A DNA stretch of 64,000 nucleotides from Clostridium sp. MB40-C1 (GCF_030913655.1 NZ_CP133189.1:2046001-2110000); one strand, 5' to 3'; positions 17,104 through 25,341 are shown, counted from the first letter of the stretch. Program-made: numbers and translations. The notes: generated from the letters alone by a model not told the origin.

Positions 17104-17283
17104 AGGAAATTGCATAATTGAAAAATATATAACTCCATGCAAGTTTCATTAGGAAATTGCATAATTGAAAAATATATAACTCCATGCAAGTTTCATTGTT
17201 CACTGCTTCGAAAATTTCTCTTATTAAGGTTCAGAATAAACTTACATTCCATATTTTGAATTTGTAATTATGCAATTTGCTCA
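17104..17283. repeat. MITE-like repeat, copy C, with exact 47-bp tandem duplication
   Basis: The element opens AGGAAATTGCATAATT and closes AATTATGCAATTTGCT, inverted ends of the same family as 5224-5407 and 48061-48335. Its left arm is duplicated head to tail with no mismatch: 17104-17150 equals 17151-17197. The inner part (GTTCACTGCTTCGAAAATTT) matches the complement of copy B. No coding capacity is evident. Confidence 0.78.
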
Positions 17284-17364
17284 CCTAAAAAACAACATGT
17301 ATTAAATAAATATTTTTGCAGAAAATATTATATGATATTATTAAATAGAAGTGAGGTATATATC

Positions 17365-17475
17365 ATGGCAAAAAAAGGCATGAAACGTCCTTCCCCTACA
17401 GAAAATGATAAAACACCAAGAAAAAAGAAAGAAAAAATAGATCACCCCAACTCTGTTCCTGAAACAAAACACTAA
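17365..17475 (+). CDS. Short basic protein (36 aa), unknown
   Basis: This short ORF reads MAKKGMKRPSPTENDKTPRK followed by KKEKIDHPNSVPETKH. GAAGTGAGG lies at a suitable distance before the ATG and a strong terminator (17483-17526) follows the stop, supporting a real gene. The start MAKKGMKRP and the Pro/Lys-rich, cysteine-free composition recall small clostridial spore-associated or CPC_1213-like proteins. I cannot assign it firmly. Confidence 0.55.
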   Translation: MAKKGMKRPSPTENDKTPRKKKEKIDHPNSVPETKH

Positions 17476-17482
17476 AATTTTC

Positions 17483-17526
17483 AAAGTCTGTATTATATAA
17501 AATAAACTTAATATAATACAGACTTT
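17483..17526. terminator. Bidirectional terminator
   Basis: A 16-bp perfect stem (17483-17498 with 17511-17526) carries A/T runs on both flanks. It lies between the 36-aa gene (plus) and the two-TM protein gene (minus). Confidence 0.88.
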
Positions 17527-17531
17527 TATTT

Positions 17532-18080
17532 TTATCTTTTTACAACATTTATAATATTATTCATATAAGTTTCATTAATATAATAATTCACACATTCTCT
17601 TAAATTATCAGCTCTATTTTCTTTTAAGCATCTTGAAAAATATTCTAAAGCACCTTCATTCATATAGGTCATTGGTACTTCATATATTTGACCTAATTCA
17701 TCTATTGACTTCATAATAACATTTATAGATTTTCTAAAATTATATATTTTATTTCTAAATATTACGCTTTTTAAAACTTGGTATAATAATAGTACTATAG
17801 CAATTAAAGTCCATACCATTAATAACATATTAGCCCCCATGATAACATTGTTCTCTTTTATATTCTTATTCGTAGTAAAATTAATCACTGAAGTAATTCC
17901 TTTATATTCACTATTCAAAGTCATAATCACAGGGTATATAAATATACAAATTAATACTATTACCTTTATTATCTTTTTATTTGGATTTATGTATTTAGAA
18001 AGCTTTTGCTCTTCTAAATTTCTCTTTTTAACTAAATCTTTTAACTCTTCTATTCCATAAAATAATTCTTTTTGAAACAT
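17532..18080 (-). CDS. Two-TM membrane protein of unknown function
   Basis: No family was recognised. The 182-aa protein has a charged cytoplasmic N-terminus (about 1-36, EELKDLVKKRNLEEQKLSKY) and a TM segment (about 37-56, KVIVLICIFIYPVIMTL). A short loop, a second TM (about 82-103, NMLLMVWTLIAIVLLLYQVL) and a C-terminal cytoplasmic helical region of about 75 residues follow. AGGAGG precedes the ATG. It lies 94 nt downstream of, and in the same direction as, the AbiEii-type nucleotidyltransferase gene, so the two may be co-transcribed. That makes it a candidate partner or effector, which is only inference. Confidence 0.6.
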   Translation of the reverse strand: MFQKELFYGIEELKDLVKKRNLEEQKLSKYINPNKKIIKVIVLICIFIYPVIMTLNSEYKGITSVINFTTNKNIKENNVIMGANMLLMVWTLIAIVLLLYQVLKSVIFRNKIYNFRKSINVIMKSIDELGQIYEVPMTYMNEGALEYFSRCLKENRADNLRECVNYYINETYMNNIINVVKR

Positions 18081-18174
18081 ATATCCTCCTATATATTTTA
18101 TTGGTAACAGTATATTTATATTTTATACAACTTATTTAAATTACCAAACTTACTTTTTTACTGCGAAAGTTGAG

Positions 18175-19362
18175 TTATTTATAATAAATACTATACAAAT
18201 ATATAAACCTAATAGGATTTTCTATATAATCATATTCATATCTTACCCTTTTTGCCTCTAACTGTTTTTTTATATTATTTATATAATTTTCTTTTCCTAT
18301 TTCATCTAAACAATAATATAAATTATAAGCCTCCTCTATTTTATCTATATATACAGAATGAGATATATCTTTAAATAAAACATAATTTTTCAGATCCAAA
18401 ATCCATAAATAAAGATATGAACATATTATTCCCCATCCATCAAAATCAAGTTTTTCTTTAATACCATATTGAAGGTAGTTTGTTTGAAAATCTAAAAATC
18501 TTTTAGAATATCCTGTGAAGTTTTCTTTTAAATCATAAATAGATAAATAATATAACTCTTGTAAGATATCTTGAAAAATTCTTTCTATATTGATATGCTC
18601 TATTCTTTTTATTTTGAATTCCTCATTTATACTTTTCTTTAAATACTGTGATATTATAGGAAGTAGTTCCTTATGATTATATTTCCTTATTAAATAAAAC
18701 ATGTCATAAGCATTTTTATATAATTTATCTTTTTTAAAGCTTTCTATCCCTATAGAATTAACAGCAAAAGTTACTATTTTTGATGTAATTAAAGTATATA
18801 TGTCTATAGATATAGGAGCATAATTTAAATCAATAGCCATAGTTTTACTTTTTTCTATAGTAGCTTTAGAAATTTTTTTCATATCAATGTGTAAAAAATC
18901 CACCTTTATACTTTCTTCTCTATTTTTTCTGTTCTTTGTAAATATAAATGGTAATTTAACTATAAATGTTGTTATTGGTAATCTATTTTCAGACAACATA
19001 GCACTTTTAGGCACATACTCATACAATTTCATTGGAACTTTATTTAAATTAAATTGCTTTTCTATTATCTTCATTTCTTTTCTTAATCTTTGTTTTGTTA
19101 AATTAGTATATAAATCTAAATCTTCAGTACACCTTTGGAATTTTAAATCTAAATATAATTGAGCACAAGCTCCTCCTTTTAGGACAACATTGCTTTTTAA
19201 CCTATTCTGAATATGTGAATGAAGCTCATATATCCATATTTGTTTTTCTATCACACTTTTAGGTATATCGTAATAATTAGCTTTACTTGCAATATATTCT
19301 TCTTGAAACTTATTATAATTATGGGTAAAAAAATTTTTGTTTATCTTTTTTATGTCTTTCAC
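18175..19362 (-). CDS. AbiEii/AbiGii-type nucleotidyltransferase
   Basis: The protein looks like the nucleotidyltransferase component of AbiE-type toxin-antitoxin/abortive-infection systems. The key stretch is VVLKGGACAQLYLDLKFQR (about residues 59-77) followed by TEDLDLYTN: the GG turn, the basic R and the paired Asp of the DNA polymerase beta-like active site. A second region, SIKVDFLHIDM, supplies a further acidic candidate. The remaining 395-aa protein is helical and rich in Lys/Tyr. No AbiEi-like winged-helix antitoxin gene is adjacent; the downstream gene encodes a membrane protein instead. The GTG start lies inside the AAGGAGG region, so the true start is uncertain by a few codons. Confidence 0.72.
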   Translation of the reverse strand: MKDIKKINKNFFTHNYNKFQEEYIASKANYYDIPKSVIEKQIWIYELHSHIQNRLKSNVVLKGGACAQLYLDLKFQRCTEDLDLYTNLTKQRLRKEMKIIEKQFNLNKVPMKLYEYVPKSAMLSENRLPITTFIVKLPFIFTKNRKNREESIKVDFLHIDMKKISKATIEKSKTMAIDLNYAPISIDIYTLITSKIVTFAVNSIGIESFKKDKLYKNAYDMFYLIRKYNHKELLPIISQYLKKSINEEFKIKRIEHINIERIFQDILQELYYLSIYDLKENFTGYSKRFLDFQTNYLQYGIKEKLDFDGWGIICSYLYLWILDLKNYVLFKDISHSVYIDKIEEAYNLYYCLDEIGKENYINNIKKQLEAKRVRYEYDYIENPIRFIYLYSIYYK

Positions 19363-19424
19363 CTCCTTCTTATTTATCCCATACCTATCTATTCCATTAC
19401 TTCACATGAAACCAAGAATCCTAT

Positions 19425-19535
19425 TTATCCGATGTCTAGTCATTCTAATACTCCCATTTTTTAATGGGAGTAAAGATTGTCACGACCCTGGATAACGGTT
19501 TCTAATTAGTAAAACTCCTAAGAACCCTGTTTATA
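19425..19535. repeat. Structured repeat, copy 1 of 3
   Basis: A ~111-nt non-coding stretch, running from TTATCCGATG to AACCCTGTTTATA, recurs at 24127-24258 and 57110-57254 in the same orientation. Shared blocks are GATGTC/GATGAC, a hairpin (here ACTCCCAT with ATGGGAGT), ACGACCCTGGATAACG and AAGAACCCTGTTTATA. It lies between divergent genes (AbiEii-type and ldh). It resembles the structured non-coding ends of IS200/IS605-family elements, but no tnpA or tnpB is present; this comparison is inference. Confidence 0.7.
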
Positions 19536-19726
19536 TTTTAGCCATTAATTGCGTTAATACTCTCACTCTAATATATGTGTATAATGAAGAATAAAAAAAT
19601 ATTTATTACAAAAAATATAAAATAAGATTATGTTTTTAAAAATTACTATTTTATATAATTTTTATAATAACATTATCATAAAACACAATTTAAAATAAAA
19701 CGTATAAATTAAATAGATTGTTTTTA

Positions 19727-19755
19727 TTGATAATTTCTATTATGTAATATATAAT
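19727..19755 (+). promoter_or_regulatory. Sigma-A promoter of ldh
   Basis: TTGATA (19727-19732) and TATAAT (19750-19755) are separated by 17 bp, 39 nt before the ldh start codon. No clear Rex-type palindrome was seen beside it. Confidence 0.7.
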
Positions 19756-19793
19756 ATTAAAAAACAAATTGATTCTTATCGGAGGTATTATAT

Positions 19794-20741
19794 ATGGAAA
19801 CTAAAAAAACTAAAATATCAATAATAGGAGCAGGCTATGTAGGGGCAACTTGTGCATATTCACTTATGATAAGTGGACTTCCTTCCGAACTAGTTATCGT
19901 TGATATAAATAAAGATAAATCTCTTGGAGAAGCTATGGATTTATCTCATGGAGTTTCATTTGTAAACCCTGTAGATATACATGCTGGAGATTATAAAGAT
20001 ACAAAAGATTCAGATATAGTAATAATCACAGCAGGTGCTGCTCAAAAGGAAGGTGAAACAAGATTAGATTTAATTAATAAAAACTTTAATATATTTAAAG
20101 GTATTATCCCTGAAGTAGTAAAATATAACCCTAATTCTATACTCCTTGTAGTATCAAATCCTGTAGATATTTTAACTTACATAACTTACAAGTTATCAGG
20201 ATTTCCAAAGGAAAGAGTTATTGGCTCTGGAACAGTTCTCGATACTTCTAGATTTAAATACTTACTAAGTAGACACTTTAATATTGACTCAAGAAACATC
20301 CATGCTTATATTATGGGTGAACATGGAGATTCTGAAATTGCAACTTGGAGTTTAACTTCTGTTGCTGGAATGAATGTAAATGAATATTGCTCTCATATAT
20401 GCAAAGAATGTGATGGTTTTTCTAAATATGAAATATTAGATGATGTAAAAAAAGCAGGCTATCGCATCATTGAGAAGAAAGGTGCAACTTATTTTGCAAT
20501 AGCTTTAGCTGTTAGAAGAATTGTAGAAGCTATTTTAAGAGATGAAAATTCAATTTTAACAGTATCTTCTCTTTTACAAGGTGAGTATGGAATTGATGAC
20601 ATATATCTTGGAATTCCTTCACTAGTAGGAGCTTCTGGTGTCAAAAAAGTTCTTGAAGTACCTTTAGACATAGAAGAAACAAAAGAATTAAGAAAATCTG
20701 CTGAAACTTTAAAAGAATATTCTAATAAATTGAATTTTTAA
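19794..20741 (+). CDS. ldh: L-lactate dehydrogenase
   Basis: This cytosolic NAD-dependent enzyme reduces pyruvate to L-lactate, regenerating NAD+ in fermentation. The 315-aa protein has the Rossmann dinucleotide loop [15 protein letters not shown] (about 9-23), the adenine-binding acidic VDINKDK, the NP loop [12 protein letters not shown], the substrate-binding [11 protein letters not shown] (Arg) and the catalytic [14 protein letters not shown] (His-Asp). These residues separate it from malate dehydrogenase. AGGAGG-like CGGAGG precedes the ATG. Monocistronic, with its own promoter and a following hairpin terminator. Confidence 0.96.
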   Translation: METKKTKISIIGAGYVGATCAYSLMISGLPSELVIVDINKDKSLGEAMDLSHGVSFVNPVDIHAGDYKDTKDSDIVIITAGAAQKEGETRLDLINKNFNIFKGIIPEVVKYNPNSILLVVSNPVDILTYITYKLSGFPKERVIGSGTVLDTSRFKYLLSRHFNIDSRNIHAYIMGEHGDSEIATWSLTSVAGMNVNEYCSHICKECDGFSKYEILDDVKKAGYRIIEKKGATYFAIALAVRRIVEAILRDENSILTVSSLLQGEYGIDDIYLGIPSLVGASGVKKVLEVPLDIEETKELRKSAETLKEYSNKLNF

Positions 20742-20764
20742 TAGCCAAACTCTAAATAACATCT

Positions 20765-20802
20765 AAGAATGATTTTCTAATCACACTAAGAAAATCATTC
20801 TT
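20765..20802 (+). terminator. Terminator of ldh
   Basis: A 14-bp perfect stem (20765-20778 with 20789-20802) has a 10-nt loop. The T-rich tail is interrupted (TTATCTTATT), so termination may be moderate. Confidence 0.72.
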
Positions 20803-20912
20803 ATCTTATTAATAGAATCTGGCTATTTAAACACACTTCATATATTATATAAATTTATTCTTTTACTAAAACTCCATCAAGTAAACATTTACATAAAACC
20901 CAATATTTTTAC

Positions 20913-22343
20913 TTAAAGTATAAAACCAAATACAAGATATAGAACTAATGCAACTGCAGCATTTGCTAAAGCATAAGGAACTTGAGTTTTTACATGGTCT
21001 ATATGATCCGTAGCTGCCGCCATTGAAGAAATAATAGTTGTATCAGATATAGGTGAACAGTGATCACCCATAACAGCTCCTGAAATTACTGCTCCTACAG
21101 TTAAATATAAATTAGCATCCATTGCAACTGCCATTTGAATTCCTATAGGCATCATAAGAGCAAATGTTCCCCAACTTGTTCCAGTAGAAAATGCAATAAT
21201 ACATCCCATTATAAATATAAGTGCTGGTCCATATGCACCATCTATATTTCCTTTTACTAAGCTTGCCATGTATTGTCCTGTACCTAAGTCACCAATAACA
21301 TTTCCTATAGCAATAGAACATATTAAGATTATAACAACTGGCATCATTGAACCTATACCTGTATAAACATGTTCCATGAATTCACTTAATTTCATTATAT
21401 TTTGTGCTCTATAATATATAGCCGAAAAAACTAAAGATGCTAATACTGCCCAAAATACTGAACTTGATCCTGAACCATTGAATATATTTCCTTTTCCAGT
21501 AATATACAACCCTATAGGCATCATGAAAATAAGCACTGCTAGAGGTAAAAGCATATTTTTAGCACTTGGTTTAACGCCTTCTTTAGTCGGTATCTCTGTA
21601 GCTTCTAGATTTACAACAGGCATAGCCCCGTCTCTCATTAATTTTCCTGTTTTCATAACTCTTTCTTCAGCTGCTTTCATAGGACCCCAATCTTTACCTG
21701 TTAAAATATAGAATGGTACTGCTAAAACAGCCATTATTGAATAAAAATTGAAAGGTATACTTTTTATTAATATTGAAGTAGCATTACCTGTAATTACTCC
21801 TTTAGATATTTGAACTGCTATCAACCCCATTAGTGTAGCACCCCATGCATTCAGTGGCACTAAAGCACATACTGGCGCTGATGTAGAGTCACATATATAT
21901 GCAAGTTTTTCTCTTGATACTTTAAATTTGTCTATAAGTGGTCTTGCTACAGTTCCTGAAGTAAGGATTGTTATTGAAGATTCTATAAAAACAACAATAC
22001 CTATAATAAATGCTAAAAGTTGTGCTGCCTTCTTATTTTTGATTATTTTATTTTTTTCTGTTAAATAGTCTACAAATCCTTCAACTCCACCTGATACTTG
22101 AATAAGAGCAATTATAGATCCTACCAACAATGAGAACATTATAGTTTTAGTAACCCATCCTTCTGCAAATACAGAAACAACTCTCTCTAAAGAAGCATTG
22201 AAAGCAGGGAAAAAAGCCCATCCCTTAAGAAGTAATTCTCCAACAAAAACACCAGCAAAAAGAGATAAAAAAACTTGTCTAGTAATAACTGCTAAAATAA
22301 TTGCTAAAATTGGTGGGAACATACTGGCTAATCCAAATTCCAT
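20913..22343 (-). CDS. NhaC-family Na+/H+ antiporter-like transporter
   Basis: This polytopic transporter (476 aa, about 11 TM) belongs to the NhaC superfamily, which exchanges Na+ for H+ or, in several members, amino or organic acids. STSAPVCALVPLNAWGATLM, GTSWGTFALMMPIGIQMA and GDHCSPISDTTIISSMAAA are the conserved family stretches. AGGAGG lies 7 nt before ATG 22343; the ATG two codons upstream is too close. It follows the patB gene in the same direction with a 158-nt gap and should be read from its sigma-54 promoter. The context suggests movement of a sulfur amino acid or its product (inference). Confidence 0.85.
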   Translation of the reverse strand: MEFGLASMFPPILAIILAVITRQVFLSLFAGVFVGELLLKGWAFFPAFNASLERVVSVFAEGWVTKTIMFSLLVGSIIALIQVSGGVEGFVDYLTEKNKIIKNKKAAQLLAFIIGIVVFIESSITILTSGTVARPLIDKFKVSREKLAYICDSTSAPVCALVPLNAWGATLMGLIAVQISKGVITGNATSILIKSIPFNFYSIMAVLAVPFYILTGKDWGPMKAAEERVMKTGKLMRDGAMPVVNLEATEIPTKEGVKPSAKNMLLPLAVLIFMMPIGLYITGKGNIFNGSGSSSVFWAVLASLVFSAIYYRAQNIMKLSEFMEHVYTGIGSMMPVVIILICSIAIGNVIGDLGTGQYMASLVKGNIDGAYGPALIFIMGCIIAFSTGTSWGTFALMMPIGIQMAVAMDANLYLTVGAVISGAVMGDHCSPISDTTIISSMAAATDHIDHVKTQVPYALANAAVALVLYLVFGFIL

Positions 22344-22501
22344 AATCATACCTCCTATTTTTTCATTAGAATATTAAAACTTTATATTAATGGAAAGTAC
22401 TTATAAAAAACCTCCTCCACTATAAATTATATATAATATCTAAAAGTACTCTCCTAAGTAACTCATTTGATACAGCTTATTTACACTACATTTATAATTG
22501 A

Positions 22502-23677
22502 TTATTTAAAATTTCTAACAGCATTCTCTATTCTTCTTAATCCTTCTTGTAGAGTACTTCTTGGGCATGCAATATTGATTCTAATAAAACCTTCTCCTTC
22601 TCCTCCAAACCAATATCCATCATCTAATGCAACTTTAGCTTCTTTAATCATAAATTCAGACAATTGTTCTTTATTCATTCCAAGTTCACGGCAATCTAAC
22701 CAAACTAAATAAGTTCCTTCTATTTTATTAACTTTAACTTTAGGAATTCTTTCTTCTATATACTCTACTAAAAAGTCCAAATTGCCTTCCAAATACTCCA
22801 GTACCTGTTCAAGCCATTCTTCTCCACTAGTATAAGCTACTTCTGTAGCTACTGCTCCAAAACAATTGTCTCTACGAATATCTAGTGTAGCTATCGCCTT
22901 ACTGATCTTCTCATGATCCTCTTTATTTGGTACTGATAGTAGTGCTGATTGTAATCCAGCTATATTAAATGTTTTACTTGGAGCAAAACATGTAATTGTA
23001 TTTTGAGCAAATTCTTCCGATATCGATGCTAATGGTACATGCTTATGGCCTTTATACACAAGGTCTGAATGGATTTCATCACTTATTATTTTAATATTAT
23101 TTTTAATGCAAATTTCTCCAAGTTTAACTAATTCTTCTTTTCTCCACACTCTTCCAACCGGATTATGTGGGCTACAAAGTATCATCAATTTTACTTTATC
23201 ATCAATTTTGTTTTCTAGATCATCATAGTCCATAATATATCTTCCATCTACCTCTTTAAGGGAATTACATACTAACTCACGTCCATTATCTTTTACTACA
23301 TCAAAGAAAGGATAATACACAGGAGATTGTATAATTATTTTATCTCCAGGTTCAGTAAACTCTCTAACAATTATACTAAGTGCTGGCACAACACCTGGAC
23401 TATGAATTAACCAATCTTTTTTAACTTCCCAATTATGCCTTTTTTTCATCCAATTGCATACTGCTTCTTTATAACTATCAGACATTTTTGTATAACCAAA
23501 TATGCCATGCTCAGCTCTTTCTTTTAGTGCATCTATAATAGGTTGAGCTACCCTAAAATCCATATCTGCTACCCACATAGGTAACACATCTTTTGTTCCA
23601 AACTTTTCTTCAATCTCATCCCATTTAGCTGTGTTACTTCCAATTCTATCAATCGTTTTATCAAAATCGTATTTCAT
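22502..23677 (-). CDS. patB: MalY/PatB-type cystathionine beta-lyase (C-S lyase)
   Basis: This PLP enzyme cleaves the C-S bond of cystathionine or cysteine, giving pyruvate, ammonia and homocysteine or sulfide. The 391-aa fold-type I aminotransferase-like protein has the family-typical N-terminus NTAKWDEIEEKFGTKDVLPM WVADMDF. SPGVVPALSIIVREFTEPGD, CSPHNPVGRVW, ISDEIHSDLVY and the Schiff-base Lys in FAPSKTFNIAGLQ follow. The 3'-end Arg in FIRINIACPRSTL binds the substrate carboxylate. GGAGG precedes the ATG and a sigma-54 promoter lies 54-72 nt upstream. Together with the neighbouring activator it forms a sulfur amino-acid catabolic unit. Confidence 0.92.
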   Translation of the reverse strand: MKYDFDKTIDRIGSNTAKWDEIEEKFGTKDVLPMWVADMDFRVAQPIIDALKERAEHGIFGYTKMSDSYKEAVCNWMKKRHNWEVKKDWLIHSPGVVPALSIIVREFTEPGDKIIIQSPVYYPFFDVVKDNGRELVCNSLKEVDGRYIMDYDDLENKIDDKVKLMILCSPHNPVGRVWRKEELVKLGEICIKNNIKIISDEIHSDLVYKGHKHVPLASISEEFAQNTITCFAPSKTFNIAGLQSALLSVPNKEDHEKISKAIATLDIRRDNCFGAVATEVAYTSGEEWLEQVLEYLEGNLDFLVEYIEERIPKVKVNKIEGTYLVWLDCRELGMNKEQLSEFMIKEAKVALDDGYWFGGEGEGFIRINIACPRSTLQEGLRRIENAVRNFK

Positions 23678-23730
23678 AGTATACCTCCATATTTGTTTTT
23701 GAAAACGTTTAATTTATCGTAATTTTATAT

Positions 23731-23749
23731 AAGCAAATATCATGCCAAA
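23731..23749 (-). promoter_or_regulatory. Sigma-54 promoter of patB-nhaC
   Basis: The minus strand reads TTTGGCATGATATTTGCTT: GG and GC dinucleotides separated by 10 nt, the -24/-12 architecture. It lies upstream of patB, and the neighbouring gene 25365-27419 encodes a sigma-54 activator. Confidence 0.85.
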
Positions 23750-23817
23750 CATTTTTCGTCAATAAAATTGGTTTTTCGTGTTATTTTTATAGTATTAAAG
23801 TAATAATTAAATGGTTA

Positions 23818-23841
23818 AATAGGTTGAATATTCAACCTATT
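23818..23841. promoter_or_regulatory. 24-bp perfect palindrome, candidate activator site
   Basis: A perfect palindrome with half-site AATAGGTTGAAT lies about 70-90 nt upstream of the patB sigma-54 promoter. That is the usual position of an enhancer site for a bacterial enhancer-binding protein. Binding by the 25365-27419 activator is inference. The sequence 23842-24047 shows no convincing gene. Confidence 0.55.
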
Positions 23842-24047
23842 ACTCCTTTTTATATTCTTTCCTTAAATGAAATAACTAATATTGATATAGATTTATATAA
23901 AAATATTTTACCTAAATATGAACACTTATTCACTAGAAATAAATGCCATATGGTTTTTTTTAATAACTTATCACAAACTTTACGCCAAAATAATATACAT
24001 ATTTTAAATAAACTAAATTTCAAGTAAAAATTATCTTTATATTAATT

Positions 24048-24282
24048 AAAAAACATCCTTATGTTATAAATAGAAAAACCCTATAAGGTAGACTTTTTTG
24101 ATCATATCTACTCTATAGGGTACATTTTATCCGATGACTCCTCCTCTAACTCCCATCTTCTTTAAAGTGCGAGTAAAGAACGGCTACGTCCCTGGATAAT
24201 GATTTCTAAGCTTTAGTGGGAGTAAAAATTCCCTCTGAAGCCAAGAACTCTGTTTATAGTAAATAACATAAGGATGTTTTTT
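24048..24282 (-). terminator. Split terminator of the desulfhydrase gene
   Basis: Two 20-nt perfectly complementary arms, 24048-24067 and 24263-24282, end in A and T runs as in an intrinsic terminator. They are separated by 195 nt holding another hairpin (24078-24121, ACCCTATA with TATAGGGT, T run on minus) and structured repeat copy 2. It looks as though the inner material was inserted into the loop of an original terminator placed just after the gene ending at 24299. Confidence 0.6.
24127..24258. repeat. Structured repeat, copy 2 of 3
   Basis: A ~132-nt relative of 19425-19535 and 57110-57254 is bounded by TTATCCGATGACTCC and AAGAACTCTGTTTATA. It includes ACTCCCATCTTC...GTGCGAGTAAAG, CGTCCCTGGATAATG, and a second stem of CTTTAGTGGGAG with CTCTGAAG-type sequence. 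It lies within the loop of a split terminator. No coding capacity. Confidence 0.72.
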
Positions 24283-24298
24283 TAATATAATATCACTT

Positions 24299-25297
24299 TT
24301 ATTTTTCAAAACTAAACATATCACTTTTAGGAAATATTCCAAATATACCACCAGTGTGAATAAATAGGATTTTTTCTCCCTTTTTAAAATTTCCTTTCTT
24401 AATCTGATCCACAAGACCAAACATAGCTTTTCCTGTATAAACAGGATCAAATACCACACCTTCCAATCTTGCAACATCTGTAATAAACTTTAATTCATCC
24501 GGTTTACTTTGAGCATATCCCAGTCCCACATAACCATCTATGATATGAATATCTTCTTCTTCGATAGGTGTTTCTATATCCGTATATGTTGAGCTTTCCT
24601 TTGAAATTTTCTTTATCTTTTCTACAAAGTATTCTCTACTATCAGAAACATTTATTCCTACTATTTTTGTTTTAGGTAAAAATAATTTTTGTCCTATCGA
24701 TAACCCTGTATATGTTCCTCCTGATCCCACAGCAGTTACGATATAATCAAAATTTAACTTTTCTTCTATACACTGCTCGCTTATCTCTTCTGCTGCCTTT
24801 ATATATCCAAAGTTACCTATACCAAATGATGCTCCTGTTGGAATTACGTATGCTTTCCTACCTTCTTCATCTAACTTATGTTGAAGATTTTTTAATAAAT
24901 TCTCCAGATTATTCTCGTACTCTTCACTAGGTATATAATGTATATGTGCTCCTGCTAACTTATCTAAAAATAAATTAGCTTCTACTTTAGGCTCTTCTTT
25001 TTGATTTAAAACAAGATGACATTGAAGTCCTAGCTTAGAGGCCGCGAAAGCAGTAGCTCTACAATGATTTGATTGAATTCCTCCACATGTAATTAAAGTA
25101 TCATATCCATTATCTATTACATGGGCAATTGTATATTCTAACTTTCTTATTTTATTTCCTCCAACTACTCCTCCTGTAAGATCATCTCTTTTTAAATAAA
25201 TTTCTGGACCATTAAGCAATTTACTTAGTTTATCTAATTTATATATTGGTGTTGGTAAAAAAGCTAATCTCTCTCTTCTTGGATATTTAAACATCAT
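24299..25297 (-). CDS. D-cysteine desulfhydrase / ACC deaminase family enzyme
   Basis: This PLP enzyme of fold type II releases pyruvate, ammonia and (for D-cysteine) sulfide. The 332-aa protein begins FLPTPIYKLDKLSKLL and shows YLKRDDLTGGVVGGNKIRKL with the PLP Lys (about 50-55). GGIQSNHCRATAFAASKLG, PTGASFGIGNFGYI, VTAVGSGGTYTGLSIG (phosphate loop) and LFIHTGGIFGIF follow. The D-cysteine-type is favoured over true ACC deaminase by the sulfur context, but the distinguishing residues were not checked by alignment. Two tandem ATG codons follow AGGAGGG (25297 and 25294); either may be used. A sigma-54 promoter lies 45-63 nt upstream. Confidence 0.83.
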   Translation of the reverse strand: MMFKYPRRERLAFLPTPIYKLDKLSKLLNGPEIYLKRDDLTGGVVGGNKIRKLEYTIAHVIDNGYDTLITCGGIQSNHCRATAFAASKLGLQCHLVLNQKEEPKVEANLFLDKLAGAHIHYIPSEEYENNLENLLKNLQHKLDEEGRKAYVIPTGASFGIGNFGYIKAAEEISEQCIEEKLNFDYIVTAVGSGGTYTGLSIGQKLFLPKTKIVGINVSDSREYFVEKIKKISKESSTYTDIETPIEEEDIHIIDGYVGLGYAQSKPDELKFITDVARLEGVVFDPVYTGKAMFGLVDQIKKGNFKKGEKILFIHTGGIFGIFPKSDMFSFEK

Positions 25298-25341
25298 AAT
25301 CCCTCCTATTTTTAATAAATACGTTTTCTATCATAATATGA

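Noticed and set aside
17104-17197. Tandem 47-bp repeat considered as a CRISPR fragment
   Set aside because: The two units are directly adjacent with no spacer, only two copies exist, and no cas gene is near.
19425-19535. Structured repeat read as a riboswitch of ldh or the AbiEii-type gene
   Set aside because: Copies occur downstream, upstream and between divergent genes in a fixed strand sense, so placement does not follow any one gene class.
23824-24027. 67-codon ORF starting TTG inside the palindrome near patB
   Set aside because: There is no ribosome-binding site, the start lies in the palindrome, and no protein family was recognised.
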